A stretch of DNA of 64,000 nucleotides from the NCBI GenBank assembly GCA_029851415.1, contig CM056742.1, forward strand, positions 101,414,976 through 101,478,975, written 5' to 3'. The stretch is from Eretmocerus hayati. Its lineage: Eukaryota > Arthropoda > Insecta > Hymenoptera > Aphelinidae. The position numbers and the translations under genes were made by a program. A model generated the notes under the pieces. It did not search any database, had not been told where the DNA came from, and was given only the letters and a program-made list of their open reading frames with translations. Positions 18,766-31,643 of this stretch are shown piece by piece (within the stretch, counting starts at the first letter, position 1; each line of letters opens with the position of its first letter).

Positions 18766-19810
18766 TCTTGTCGATGATAGGACAAAATTTTCCATTTTTG
18801 TATGTTTCTATCGCCAATCAAGACAATATACTAGGGTCGGATGAAAAAACATACCGAAGACTGTATCTGGTCTGGATTTTCATTTAAGATTTCGAAGGAC
18901 CAAACTCACTCATATCAAGTCAGCGTGTTGCGATGATCTTTCAGAGCCGATGCAGATCTGTGAGACAAGAGAAAGGATGGGAAAATTGATTTCCCCGGAA
19001 AAATTGGATGGAAAATTGCAAAAATTAACTTCATTTTGAAATCCCCCGGCGGATTTTTTGATTCTTGTTGGGAAATGATGTTCAAAATATCCCGAAACAT
19101 ATCCCACAAGCATTTCCCAGGTTCACGCAACTTTCACCTATTCCGCTTTCCGACCCGCCGTGCGTTAATGTAAATGTGGTACGAAGCATTGCAAAATACT
19201 GGTATGTTGATTGGAGTGCTGAGATAGGGGTGACATTACTTTTGCTCTCAATAGGCTACTCATTTGCGGCGAATGTGCGGAACTGAATTGTGTTCGTACT
19301 GGAAATGTAGGGTAAAAATATTTGTATAGACTGATGATTTGAATCTTCTTGCCAAATTTGATACAATCAAAATTACACATCTGGTTATCTGAGCTAGAAG
19401 TAAGATGAAGAATACAATATAAAACAATTAATGTCTGGTCAGTGGGAAAATATGAAGCACTATATTAATACAATCAATGATATAAGATGATTAAGATGAA
19501 AATTTTCTAGGAGAGAAAAGTAGACTGACCTTGATGATGATTATCACATCATTAATTCATTCAAATTAAGCATCCTTGGATCAATAAATCAATACTGTAT
19601 TCGAAAATGATATAAGGCCATTGGTATCAATAATCCCAAGACGTCGAATGAATTCACTGGAAAATTTCAGTGTATCTGAATAGGATCAACGAATACAAAT
19701 AAATGACATAAACATGTTGAACAAATGACATTTCTCTGATGTCTATGAGATGAAATGGTTAGGATGAACAGTACATTCTGTCTTGTCAAAGGAAAGCAAA
19801 GAGCTCTTGA
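18766..19810. other. Stretch without a recognised gene
   Basis: Possible frameshifted endonuclease remnants up to about 18830, then AT-rich sequence with only short open frames. I see nothing else that I can support. Confidence 0.3.
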
Positions 19811-21951
19811 GGGAGTAACCCATGTAGAAGATCCACCGATCAGATTTTAATCAAACTTGGCAGAGAATTGTATTTGCGTGTCAATTGAACACAGTCAAAA
19901 TTTCACGAGCAATGGCTACCCCTGAGTCAAACAATCAGCATAAATATTTTTAGAGGTTATACGCGCTGTCTTATGGGGCGTCGCGATGATCATTAGACTA
20001 TAAAAGACTGACCGATCAGTTTTTGTTCAAGTCTTGCTCACTTATAGATCTTAGTACAAAGAATGTGCTCGAATTTTTTTTTCGACCTTCGGTTAGCTTG
20101 GAAAAAAGGTTCTGATCAATTTTCAGCGTGAAGTCACGAATAAGTCACAATTAAGACGAATTTGCCCATAATCAGGGATTGATATTTCATGATTTGTAAG
20201 TCGGATGCTTATGCAAGTTTATGTGAGGGTGTATTGAGATCTGATTAACACATAAGACACACATTTAGGCAAAGGACCCCGCCATAAATGATAGGATTTT
20301 GGGTTTCAGCTAATTCCGCTGAATCGGGGACCAAATGATAGAGCTCGACGAGCTGATCAAAAGTCTCTATTATCGTTAAGCCTGAAAAATTCTCATTCGT
20401 GAGTTATTCGATGTAAAAGTTGTCAATTTTACCAAGTGAAAATAGGGTTATGGCATCGATCGAACAATAACACACGTTCGAATTGGCTCGGCAGTCGAGT
20501 TTTCCCCGGCATAGTGAATCTGATGGGGTAAGAATATGTGTTTGTCGCGCAATCCACCGATTATCCAAGAGAATCTTTGGCCGATGCAACTTTCGCCGAT
20601 CATTTTTTCAAACACAAAAGGGCGAAACGTGCAAGGAAATCTCATCAGCTCAGACAGTCTATATGGCATATATTAATCAATTAATAAGAGTATGCAAGTG
20701 CAAATAACGCGTTTCGTGAGAAACCGTCAATATTTTGAAGTTTGAAATGCGCCCTCACCACGTGAAAAAGCGGAAGCATATCGTCCGTGTATTGAGAGCA
20801 AAATAATCGTATTAGCCGCGACTTTTCATCAGCGCAGTTTACGTGGTTTCTTGTAATTCTCTCTGAATTCTCAGAAAGCTTCTCATAGAGACATTTAAGA
20901 AAATGTCTGTATGACAAGTTTATGTTATTTTCGATATATACTTTCTATATTCCAATTGGCCACTCAATTTTTCGTCATGTCGCCTTCAGCTCAAGCTTCA
21001 AAAGAGGCTTGGCTTCGAATGAAGCCAAACTGTTAATCACTGTAGATCACGAGATCTCTCCCCCCCCCCCCCCCCCCGAAATTGCAGGGAACTTTTGCGG
21101 AAGTCCAAAAATATGTATATTGATTCTTGGAGGGAGTACTTATTCTACATTTGTTGATATTTTACTCAGTGCAGATTGAATTCTGCGTCATATTGATTTT
21201 GGCTTGTGTATATTATAGGCATCGGACGGAAATGAACTTCTCATCAATGCAAGTCACAAGAATCTTCCTGATACTATCTGAGTTTGCGGAAAGCCCAAGA
21301 TAAAGTTGATTGATTCTCAAGAAGATAGTCGCCTTGCTCGAAAGAAAGTTGAGAATGGACAAGTCAGTTTTTCTGACAAGAGGGTGCGAAGCATCGAATT
21401 ATTTTTTGTGGCAAGGTCGCATTTCAAACTTCAAAATATTGACGCTTACTCACGAAACTCGTTATTCGCACTTGCATACTCCGATCACTATATGACATAT
21501 AGACTGTCCGAGCTGATGAGATTTTCTTGCGCATTTCGCCCTTTTGTGTTTGAAGAAATGATCGGCGAAAGTTGCAGTGGTCAAAAAGTCTCTTGAGATA
21601 ATCGGTGGATTGGGCAACAAACTCATATTCTTACCCCATCAGATTCACTATGCCAAAGAAAGCTCGACTGCCGTAAGCAGCCAATTCGAACATATGTTAT
21701 TGTTCGATCGATGCCATAACCCTATTTTCAATTGGTAAAATCGACAACTTTTATATCGAATAAGCCACGAGTAAGAATTTTTCAGGCTTAACGATAATGG
21801 AGACTTTCGATCAGCTCGTCGAGCTCTATCATTTGGTCCCCGATTCAGCAAAATTCGCTGAAACCCAAAATCCTATCATTTATGGCGGGGTCCTTTGTAA
21901 AAGATGACAAAATCCGATCTATTTGACTACAGCGGTACGGAGGTTACTCCC
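19811..21951. mobile_element. Non-autonomous DNA transposon, 2.14 kb, TTAA-like flanks
   Basis: GGGAGTAACC at 19811-19820 is exactly inverted as GGTTACTCCC at 21942-21951. The flanking four bases are TTGA on the left and TTAA on the right, compatible with a once identical TTAA duplication (piggyBac-type target) with one substitution. Similarity between the ends continues in patches (GATC-A/G-GATTTT inside both ends). No transposase is present. An inner foldback occupies 20271-21896. Confidence 0.55.
20271..21896. repeat. Inverted repeat (foldback) with ~490 bp arms
   Basis: The left arm, 20271-20762, begins AAAGGACCCCGCCATAAATG. The right arm, 21409-21896, ends in the complement, GGCGGGGTCCTTT. 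Arms match over most of their length with substitutions and small gaps, including CGATCGAACAATAAC and its complement. The 650 bp between them is unique and holds a run of C at 21061-21077. Confidence 0.75.
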
Positions 21952-21955
21952 TTAA

Positions 21956-22638
21956 CCTGGACCATCATTATTTTCCACATCGATCCAAAATTACTGTCAC
22001 AAGATGAATAATGATTTCTCAAATTACGAAGGTGATGTTATTTTTCTTTGTAATTAGGAGACAATAACGACATATTTCTCTACTTCTAGAAGATCAACTT
22101 GATTGATCTTCTGCATTTTTTGTCTCGTGATCTCAAGACGGCCAGAATTATTGCAAGAACGCATTTCCATGATGAAACAGTCCTGATATCAATCCAGTGC
22201 CTCAACGGCTAACGAACAATTTTTTCCTCTAAAGAATGTGACAGACTAAAGACAATGCCACCTTGAACGTTCAAATTGGTCTATACGAGCACGTATTGTG
22301 ATTCTTTGAAAATTTATTCACAACTCAATTTTTTTCCAAATACCAGGTCACTGATTAGCTCGTCTGAGTACAAGTTTGCACTGTATCGTTCTGAAACCAA
22401 CTGCTGCAAGTCACCGAGACTCGTCTGATTGAAATAATTTTTGGACTCAAATCACTTCTCTTGACGATTATGGAACCACAAATCACAGTTCCCAGGGAAT
22501 CACTCATATAATATCACTTAACTGGTTGAACAGGTTCAGGAAGCTGAAATTCGATCTTGATCTATGCTTCCCAATGTGCCTCGCCACAGAGAACATGTTG
22601 AACGTGTCGTATGACATGTTTCTATAAACTATTTGATT
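21956..22638. other. Stretch without a recognised feature
   Basis: AT-rich, no coding capacity, and no repeat recognised within the window. Confidence 0.3.
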
Positions 22639-23565
22639 CAGGGTGTCCACTCGATCCCCGATTCCGGATTCCCTGAGTTTCAAGACATTTTCAGAGGGTC
22701 TTGAATATTTGACCAAAGTCATAATCTTTCAGTATCGTTATCGCCTACCTCGCTGACACTCGTCCGGCTGAAATACTCATCTCTTCAGACTTATTACTGA
22801 AAAACGATGAGAGCGACGAAAAACCTCGAAGAAGACAAACTTTTCTACACCACTTCCACATGGAAAAGTCGAAAAATTGATTCCATATGAATCCCATCAA
22901 TGGATGATTTTCAATCTATGGGAAAATGACGAAGAGGGTACCTAGAAATTGATCGCGGAGAAATTTTTCATATTGGTTAACACGTTCCCCCAAGTGTGCT
23001 GAGAGTTTTGGCTTCATGGGAAATAGCAGGACGGTTCTGCTGCACCTGGAGAAGGATTTCAGCCTCCACAGTGAACGTATTAACCTTCGACTTTTCTGAT
23101 TATCGGATGTGTCATGAGTGTATCATCATACTTTTAATACGTTGAACTCGGGCTCCTCAATACCGTCGATACACTTGAGGGAATCATAAACTAGTCGTTG
23201 AGCGATGAGTGAACCTTCGTGTAAGTCTTTAACCTGACATTTTTTTACCGAAAAACCTCTCTATAACCAAGCATTGCCATGGAATAGAGTAAAAATTAGT
23301 CAAAAATCCCAGCGCAACTCTCTCCGAAACGCGTTTCGAAACAAGAGTGTGAGCATGATTTTTGAATTAGCTTAAAGCTTGCGCGCGGAAATTTCATCGC
23401 GAGGGCAAATCCCGATACTACACATTAGTGACCGCAAGCATAAAAATACCAGACTTTTTCCTGAAATCCTACCGATTCCCTGAGTTTCCAGACTTTCCAG
23501 AGACACAGATCGAATTCCCTGAGTTTCCAGACTTTCCCGAGTTTTCCAGACTAGTGGACACCCTG
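22639..23565. mobile_element. Non-autonomous TIR transposon, 927 bp
   Basis: CAGGGTGTCCACT at 22639-22651 is exactly inverted as AGTGGACACCCTG at 23553-23565. Near both ends are copies of a motif like ATTCCCTGAGTTTCCAGAC (one at about 22668, at least two at 23475-23545), probably subterminal transposase-binding repeats. Ends starting CAGGG are usual in hAT-like elements. I did not find an 8 bp target duplication, so the superfamily is open. Confidence 0.65.
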
Positions 23566-23981
23566 CATTATTGAGATATAATTACAGTGGGGAATCATTC
23601 ACACAAAAGTTGACTTGATCCACTCTAATTTCGAATCATTGATATATTGGGTTTTAGAACAATATCATCAACCGTTTTATACATCGAATCTCCAATAATG
23701 ATCTAATACAATCTACCTCTCATACACATCATATGATTCGAAATTTATCCTCGACAGGATCTCAAGATATGTATTATCATCATGAAAAAATTCTGCAACA
23801 CGTCTATATTGAAGACTGTAGAAAATTGTTTCGTGCATGAAGTATATCAAAAAATTGTTCCTGGAAATATTGTTCTTTGTCCTCCAATGTATCGAAATCA
23901 TCGATCATTTCTTTATAAATTGCTTAAACCAGTCGTTTGAAATTCCATTGAGACTCATAGCTTGAATCTCGTACCCAGAAA
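23566..23981. other. Stretch before the Helentron coding region
   Basis: AT-rich, no feature recognised. It may include the Helentron 5' end, which has no obvious sequence signature here. Confidence 0.25.
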
Positions 23982-25543
23982 ATGAGAGTTAAACGAAAAA
24001 GTAGAGAACATAAGAACAAGACACAGAGAAAAAAAGAGAGACTCGAAAAAATGAAACAACATAACAAAAGCCAAGACAAGAAAATATTTACCAAACAAAG
24101 AAATATTCTTTTGCGAAACGATCCCCAATTGAGACACATAGAGAGACAGAAGAATGCAGAATGCATGAGATCACTACGTCATAATGATATTGATTATCAA
24201 AATTGAGAAAATCTCAAAAATCTGGAAAGAAATCGGGAGCAACGATATGAAATCACATGACAGGCCAGTAAAACGAATGCAGAATCGATGAAAACAGGAG
24301 ATTGCAAGAAGATTACAAAAGAAATGAGTATGACATCAATAACGCGAGAATCAAAAAAAGGAGAGAAGAAAACACCTACAGAGAAGATAAAAACAAAATC
24401 AACAAAGAAAGAAGGAGTCAAATGAGAGCTGTTGACAAGGAATACAGGGCTGATGAAAGATTAAAAAATGAGATGAGAATGACCGCCAATAGATTGAACG
24501 AATTATTACGATTCAGAGAAGCTCATGCTAGATCTATATACAAAAATTGGTCTAACCGAGAAAGCGATGATTACAACATATCTTTATTGATAGCGGATTT
24601 TCTGAGAGATAAAGAAGAAGGCCCGGAAAATGTCTGTGATTCCTGCGATAACCTTTTTTCCCCGAAATCAATGAAGACTTTGAATATTGAAACTTGGGAA
24701 CAAAAATATCCTAAGCAAGATCAGTATTTCAAGAACTTCATTTCCATTCTTAAGACCAAATCTGGTTCCGTTTGTTTGTCATGCTACAAGGCATTAATCA
24801 AATATGAAATACCAAAGATGGCAGCTAGTGAAGATTTAGGTTTTCCAGATCTGCCAGAAGAAATAACATCACTTTTTGATGTTGAAGAGAGAATGGTTGC
24901 CCCTTACGTTCTCTTTATGCAAATTAATCCACTATTGCCCTTTGCCATAAATCCTCAGCTGTCTTTGGCTGGAAGTATTGTAAACATTTCTGTGGATATA
25001 AATGATATGTTGCAGATTTTGCCTAGGAATTATAAGATCAACTTGATTGATCAACTTGCCTCGAAAATTTGATCAGCTATCAACTATACGAATACAATCG
25101 AAGAGACACATTCAACATAAGTCATACTACATGTATGAGACAATTAGTCCTCAGAAAGTGATCAATGCACTTAAATTTCTTATCAAAAGTGATCTCTACG
25201 TGAAGAATCAAATTATCCTCGACCCTAATTATATAAAGGAATATGGAAAAAATCGACCAAGTAAGTTTCATTGGCGAATCAGAAGAGAAACAAGACGATC
25301 AATTGAACAAAACCATTGAGACACTGACACAAGAAACTATGGAAACGGGTGACTTTATCGATGAATATCCAGCTGAAGAGGGTAGTAATGAGGAGATTAT
25401 GATAATAGACAGGAACAAGGAATTATCTAATGACATGGTGATCATTGCCCCAGGACAAGATGAATAACCAATTCCTTAGCACAGCATCGAAAATTGCGAT
25501 GAGCTATGTTTCCCAAAAGAAATTCGGAGGATACCAATTTGTC
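23982..25543 (+). pseudogene. Helentron N-terminal region with DUF6570-like domain
   Basis: 23982-24206 and 24302-25072 encode a very basic coiled segment, then CDSCDNLFSPKS and CLSCYKALIKYEIPKMA (paired CxxC), FPDLPEEITSLFDVEERMVAP and GSIVNISVDINDML. This order is typical of the conserved block upstream of Rep in animal Helitrons. 25047-25319 continues in a shifted frame (SPQKVINALKFLIKSDLY), then 25243-25467 (IIAPGQD). After two in-frame stops (25466-25468 and 25478-25480) the same frame reads ENCDELCFPKE up to the insertion at 25544. The stops and frame changes make it a pseudogene. Confidence 0.7.
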
Positions 25544-28219
25544 AAAGGACCTTATGCATATAGGCCGAAATCTGCTCCTAAAGTTTTGGCCTCAAAAGTC
25601 CTGGAAAAGATAGGCTTTTTGGGCCTAAAAATGGGTCCGTACTCCATTTCCATCGGAATTGACCTCAAAAGCCGTAGTAGCGCATAACCTCCCCATTCAA
25701 AATACATTGAGAACGCCATTTTTGGTTCACAGCTCGAAACTATGTACATCGCCCTGGCTAATTCTAATGGTTAGTTGTTGTCCATCAAAAGATACAACTT
25801 TTCTGTACACTTTGGTGAAGGGGAACGATGGGTTAGTGGATTAAAAATCGTGTTATTTCTAGAATTTTCGTGACTCTTGAGCTAAGATAGCGATTTAATC
25901 GGAAACAGAGAGGTTTCGCGAAAAATTGCTGAGGATAAAAGTCGTTCATTTTCAATTTTTCTTCACAGAATCATTGATTTTATGAGCCCAACATTACTGA
26001 CAAAGCCTTAGTCAATCAGAAAGTGTGAAAAAATGGTATTTTCTGCATTTTTAGGCCTTGAAACGTCAATATAGGGACAAATGATTAGAGAGTTTCAAAA
26101 GATCTCCAAAAAATACACATTATTCATTCTTGTCATTTTTCCGAAAAAACCCTTTCCCTTCGATTAATAACGCAAGAAAGGGCCAAACATACGATTTGAG
26201 CACTTCAAACTCGCAAAAGCTCGAAAAATTCAGATGCAACCCCCTAATATTCCAGCCTTAAAAGATGGCTTTTCCCCTATACTTTCGGATGAAGAAAAAA
26301 AATATTTTGCCGTAGAGCTAACCTATATCAAGTTATTGCGTTTTTAATGCAATAATGATACTTTTCCCGCTCAGTTACGATGTTTTGGCCCCGTTCATCA
26401 CTCCGTTGTGTGTTTGGGGATGCGAAATGTCATGAATGACTAATATATTGAGTCACGAGATGCAATAGGCAGTGGCAATGGTTATTATGTGATACCCTTA
26501 GCAATGATCATCCCCATATTCAACGTGCTATCTGGAATCACGAGGACAGTAGACGCATGGAACTATCGGATAACATAACCCTCCGGAAGTCATTCAAATT
26601 AAGTTCGTGCATTCTGTTTCATGCGGGCAGTTTCATTCTTAGAGCATCTGTTTCATTCTTAGAGCATACATACCTAGGCACCGTTCACGACTAGGTGAGT
26701 ATTGAAAAAATCTATCGACAGTGCGATTACGCGAAGCCTTATACACCGTGGTTATGAAGGAACTGTCTTTGCTCCATGGAGTTCTTCTAGAATCGAGATA
26801 CATGTGCCTAGGCTCCATCTTTTTGAACTCTATGACATGTTCACTGAGATTAATGATAGTTTGAACTTTGATTGATACAGGATCCAAGTCTCATCAGAAG
26901 TCTTTTTTATTCGGAATCGGCACTGCTATCTTCGTCATTCGAATTGGCGGAGAAAGATTCAAATAGTTGGTCATGGTCCAGCAGTTCTTCTTCCTCATCA
27001 TTATCGAATGCGTCGGTGATGGCATTTCGATAACTCTGTCTCGATTCAATTAGCAGCGATCATGAAAAACGATCGGCATATGATATGAATGATTCACAAG
27101 CGTGGGGAAAAGGAAGTTCTTGTAATCGTATCGCTGGATCCCCGATTCGTCGAGGGATGAAATGAAATGTATGGAGACTTCCGGAGGGTTATGTTATCCG
27201 ATAGTTCCATGCGTCTACTGTCCTCGTGATTCCAGGTAGCACGTTGAATATGGGGATGATCATTGCTAGGGGTATCACATAACCATTGCCACTGCCTATT
27301 GCATCTCGTGACTCAATATATTAGTCATTCATTACATTTCGCATCCCCAAACACACAACGGAGTGATGAACGGGGCAAAAACATCGTAACTGAGCGGGAA
27401 AAGTATCATTATTGCATTAAAACGCAATAACTTGATACAGGTTAGCTTTACGGCAAAAAAATTTTTTTTTCATCCGAGAGTATAGGGAAAAAGCCCTCTC
27501 TTAAGGCTGAAATATTAGGGGGTTGCATCTGAATTTTTCGAGCTTTTGCGAGTTTGAAGTGCTCAAATCGTATTTTTGGCCCTTTCTTGCGTTATTAATC
27601 GGAGGGAAAGGGTTTTTTCGGGAAAATGACAAGAATGAATAATGTGTATTTTTTGGAGATCTTTTGAAACTCTCTAATCATTTGTCCCTATATTGACGTT
27701 TCAAGGCCTAAAAATGCAGAAAATACCATTTTTTTCACACTTCCTGATTGACTGAGGCTTTGTCAGTAATGTTGGGCTCATAAAATCAATGATTCTGTGA
27801 AGAAAAATTGGAAATGAACAACTTTTATCCTCAGCAATTTTTCGCGAAACCTCTCTGTTTCCGATTAAATCGCTATCTTAGCTCAAGAGTCACGAAAATC
27901 CTAGAAATAACATGATTTTTAACCTACTAGCCCATCGTTCCCCTTTACCAAAGTGTACAGAAAAGTTGTATCTTTTGATGGACAACAACATCCCATTAGA
28001 ATTAGCCAGGGCGATGTACATAGTTTCGAGCTGTGAACCAAAAATGGCGTTCCCAATGTATTTTGAATGGGGAGGTTGTGCGCTACTACGGCTCTTGAGG
28101 TCAATTTCGATGGAAATGGAGTACGGACCCATTTTTAGGCCCAAAAAGCCTATCTTCTCCAGGACTTTTGGGGCCAAAACTTTAGGAGCAGATTTCGGCC
28201 TATATGCATAAGGTCCTTT
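25544..28219. mobile_element. Foldback element with ~1.05 kb arms, inserted in the Helentron
   Basis: Left arm 25544-26591 and right arm 27176-28219 are inverted repeats of high identity. The ends are AAAGGACCTTATGCATATAG and its complement. The loop is 584 bp. If the element is removed, the Helentron frame passes from RRIPIC into a segment ending VKYEIRHRDRR, which is the continuation expected for Helitron proteins, so this is a true insertion. The exact target duplication is unclear: left flank TTTGTC, right flank AATCGAC. It encodes no transposase; ORFs in the arms occur in mirrored pairs and are not genes. Confidence 0.85.
26909..27062 (-). other. Possible captured gene end with acidic tail, in the foldback loop
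   Basis: On the minus strand an open stretch ends in an acidic, Ser-rich run (NDEEEELLDHDQLFESFS and more Asp/Glu/Ser) before a TAA. This composition is unlike the AT-rich arms and resembles the C-terminus of a nuclear protein. A second minus-strand open stretch, 26639-26887, lies further downstream in the loop. Loops of foldback elements often carry unrelated captured DNA. No family was recognised. Confidence 0.3.
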
Positions 28220-30113
28220 AATCGACTAACGTATTAACAACGAGTCAAGTATGAAATAAGACACCGTGATAGACGATTTTCCAATCCAACAAGACTTTTA
28301 TTCATGGCGAAAAAGAAACTCGAGATGAGTGTGGCTTCGTGCATTAACACATGTCTGAGAAAAACACTGAAATGTCCTCAACTGAAAGCGAAGCAGGTGA
28401 AGGATAAGAGCTTCGTTGATCATTTGATACGGCAAGATGGAGGTCACAAATTCCTTCGTCAAATAAGATCTTCACCAGCTTATTGGGAAAATGTTAAAAA
28501 AAAAGGTTTTCGCATCCATTAGACAGATGAAAATGCCAATCATCTATTTTACATTTTCGGCTACAGAAACAAAAAATCCTGGCCTCCTAAGAATCTTGTA
28601 TAGATTGAAGTATAAAAAGAATATCAGTCTTCATGAAGCAATGCATTTGGATATGTCTGAAAAACCCGAATTGATCAGGGATGACCCTGTTACATGCGTG
28701 CGATACATTGATAACAGATTCAGGAAAATGATTAAAATTTTGCAGAATCAAGACGGACATTTCAAAGAACACTTTGTTGACGATCATTTTAGCAGAAATG
28801 AATTCCAAGCGAGGGGCTCAGTTCATAAACACGGCATATTTTATTGCAGAGATGCACCAGTTCTGGATGAATCTGATCCTGAATCGATCAGGAAATGCTG
28901 TGAATTTGCTGATAAGATAGCAACTTGCGGAGATAACCCAAATAATCCATTGATCCTCTATCAACGTCATGCCCACAAAGCAACATGCTATAAAGGCAGA
29001 AAAAATAAACTAAAACATTGCAGATTCAACATCCCAAATTTTGTGATGCATGAAACTATGATTCTCTACCCTCTGAAGAATGGAGAGAATAGTAAAATTT
29101 CACATTCTAAAAATCTGGATAGAATGAAAAATATGATGGAACAATTTTTTCAGAATAATATCCTCATGAATTATGCAGAGATGTTGGAACATCTGGATCT
29201 ATCACACGAAGGATACATACTTGCGATTCGTAATTCATTGAATCATGCAGAACTTTTTTTGAGACGGAAAAGTAATGAAGTTGCAATCAATGCTTACAAT
29301 AAAATAATCCTGACTCTATTAGAATCGAATATGGATATCCAATTTGTCACCGACATTTATAGCTGCATAACTCACATTGTTAAGTAAGTCACAAAAATTG
29401 ACTTTGGAATGATAAAAATGTTGCGAGAAACTGCAAATGATGTACATGAAGGAAACACCGATTTACCAAGAAGATTGAGAAGTGTTGGTAATAAGTTCAT
29501 GAATAGCAACGTGATGACCGCTCAAGAAACAGTATATCATTGTCTCTCCATGCCACTGGTACGATCGAGTAGAGATGATGTACATGTAAACACTGTCCCT
29601 GCAAGAGATCGAGTGAGAATGCTGAAATCATTGAAGGACATGAAGCAGTTAGACGATGATTCTGAAGATATATATTATGAAGATATATTTCACAACTATG
29701 AAAAGAGAAGAAGAGCTCTTGATGATTGTTGCCTAGCTGAATATGTGACCGAACATAAAACATCTCAATTGAAAAAATTTGGTGAAGAGTATGAAATAGA
29801 TGAAGATGACTTCGAAGATCAGAAAAGGACGAAACCTAAGATCTTGAGGTATAGGGGATATAGATTAGCAAAAGATAGAGTTAATTACTATCGAGAACAA
29901 GTTCTCCTTTTCCTACCTTGGAGGAATGAGTTCGAAGAAACAGAATCGAAGAACTGTGAAATCGTATTCAATAAGAACAAGAACATCATTAAGAGGAATA
30001 TGAGTAAATTTGCTCCGATCGAAGATGATGAACTAGAAGATTGCGAAGAAAGAGTGAAATTAGACATGGCTGAAGAACAAGAAGGAGAATTGGATAGATT
30101 TCTCAGAATTTAA
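28220..30113 (+). pseudogene. Helentron Rep (HUH endonuclease) region
   Basis: After the foldback the sequence reads QRVKYEIRHRDRR and KKKLEMSVASCIN, then (28491-29387) HEAMHLDMSEKPELIRDDP and FQARGSVHKHGIFYC. The HKH is the HUH metal-binding motif of Helitron Rep. LILYQRHAHKATCYK is the conserved block after it. The frame is closed by TAA at 29385-29387 within IVK-stop-VTK, where Rep proteins normally have the catalytic tyrosine (Y followed by xxK). 29409-30113 continues in the expected order (LRSVGNKFMNSNVMTAQE, LSMPLVRSSR, then FLPWRNEFEE) towards the helicase. Rep would nick and join single-stranded DNA in rolling-circle transposition; this copy is inactive. Confidence 0.75.
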
Positions 30114-30162
30114 TTTCCACAAGAGGATGAAATAGATATCTGAAGACAATTTGACAGTATTA

Positions 30163-31643
30163 TAGATAGTAGCAGGAAGAATTGCGTGAACAGAGTGGTG
30201 GTTGCAAGAAATTTTGCAACATGAAGATGTCATCAGTATGATGAGGAATTTGAATGAGGGCCAAAGGAAGATAGTTATGCATACATACAAATGTGTAAAA
30301 ACGAGAGAAGTACCCTTGAAAATATTCATTTGTGGATCTGCTGGAGTTGGGAAAAGTACAGTCATCGCAGTTCTATATCAACTACTGTCATTGCATTATC
30401 AAAACCAACTTGGAGAGCAAACAACTGGGGAAAGAATACTCCTAAGTGCTTTCTCTAGCAAAGCATCTCTCTTGATAGGAGGAATCACTCTGCATGCATT
30501 ATTTGCATTACCTGTGACGGAGTTTGAAGGACAAATGCCAGAGTTGACGTCAGACATAGCAAATAACTTGAGAAGTGAGTTACATGACGCTGATATATTG
30601 ATAATTGATGAGATTTCTATGGTAGGATCAAGAACTTTTTCGAGGATTGATTCAAAATTGAGACAAATTAAGGGGGTAGACAAGAATTTTGGAGGGATGT
30701 GGGTGCTATTGGTGATTTATATCAGCTACCACCAGTCCATGATAGTCCGATATTTACATATCCTAAAATCAATGACCTCAGTACCCTAACAAGAAACATG
30801 TTGTGGGAAGAATTCCAATTCTTCGAATTGACAGAAATCATGAGGCAAAAAGGTGAGAAAGAGTTTATTGAGGCATGAAACAACCTTGCCAGAGGGAAGA
30901 TCACAGAGAAACAAGTCGAATTATTGAACACGCGCTGCGTGGAAGAGAGAGATGTTCCTGATGAAGCAATAAGGCTGTACTATCGAAATCAAGATGTTGA
31001 CAATTACAACATGGAGAAAGTAAGTACAAAAGATGGCCATCTATCCATTGCGACAGCGACAGATCGTATATCCTTCAACACTTCGAATAAAATTGACTCA
31101 GAAAAAGTATTGAATACTTGTAAGAACAAAAAGCCTCAGGAATGCGCTGGTTTACGATACGCAATTCCTTCGAAGATAGGAATGAAGTATATGATCACCT
31201 CAAATATAAACATCAAAGATGGTCTAGTGAACGGGGCATGTGGCACGTTAGAACATATCAGTTTTGATGAGAAGAATAAGACTCCAAATGAAATTTGGTT
31301 GAATTCCAACAATCCGAAAATAGGAAACCAGCAGGAGGGAAAATTCAAAACATTATCAGAAAGAGGAAGAATTAACGACAAAAATGTCCCTATACAAAAA
31401 ATGAACCTAAGAATCAATACAAAGAAACTATGCTCAGAACTGATGAGAGAACAGTTCCCTGTAGTTCCTGCTGAAGCTTCAACTATACACAAAAGTCAAG
31501 GACGAACATATTATGAAGTTTGTGTAAATTGAACAAAATCAAAATTGATGCAAAATTCATTGTTGTATGTTGCATTGAGCAGAACGAAGCAGTTGGAAGA
31601 TCTGTATTTGATTGGAGAATTCAAGAAATTGAAAACGAGTTAA
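30163..31643 (+). pseudogene. Helentron Pif1-like helicase region
   Basis: Motif I (Walker A) FICGSAGVGKST and motif II ILIIDEISMVG lie in the frame of 30202-30789. A shift near 30705 is needed to reach motif III GDLYQLPPV, after which 30924-31532 continues (LRYAIPSKIGMKYM, NINIKDGLVNGACG). The segment STIHKSQGRTYYEV is motif V-like. Beyond a TGA the same frame reads LLYVALSRTKQLEDLYLIG, the motif VI of Pif1/RecD helicases, and ends at TAA 31641-31643. The set of motifs and their order are complete, so the domain assignment is firm even though the frame is broken. The domain would unwind DNA during rolling-circle transposition. Confidence 0.8.

Noticed and set aside
27890..28211. ORFs of 61-99 codons
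   Set aside because: Mirror images of ORFs at 25445-25844 in the opposite arm of the same foldback.
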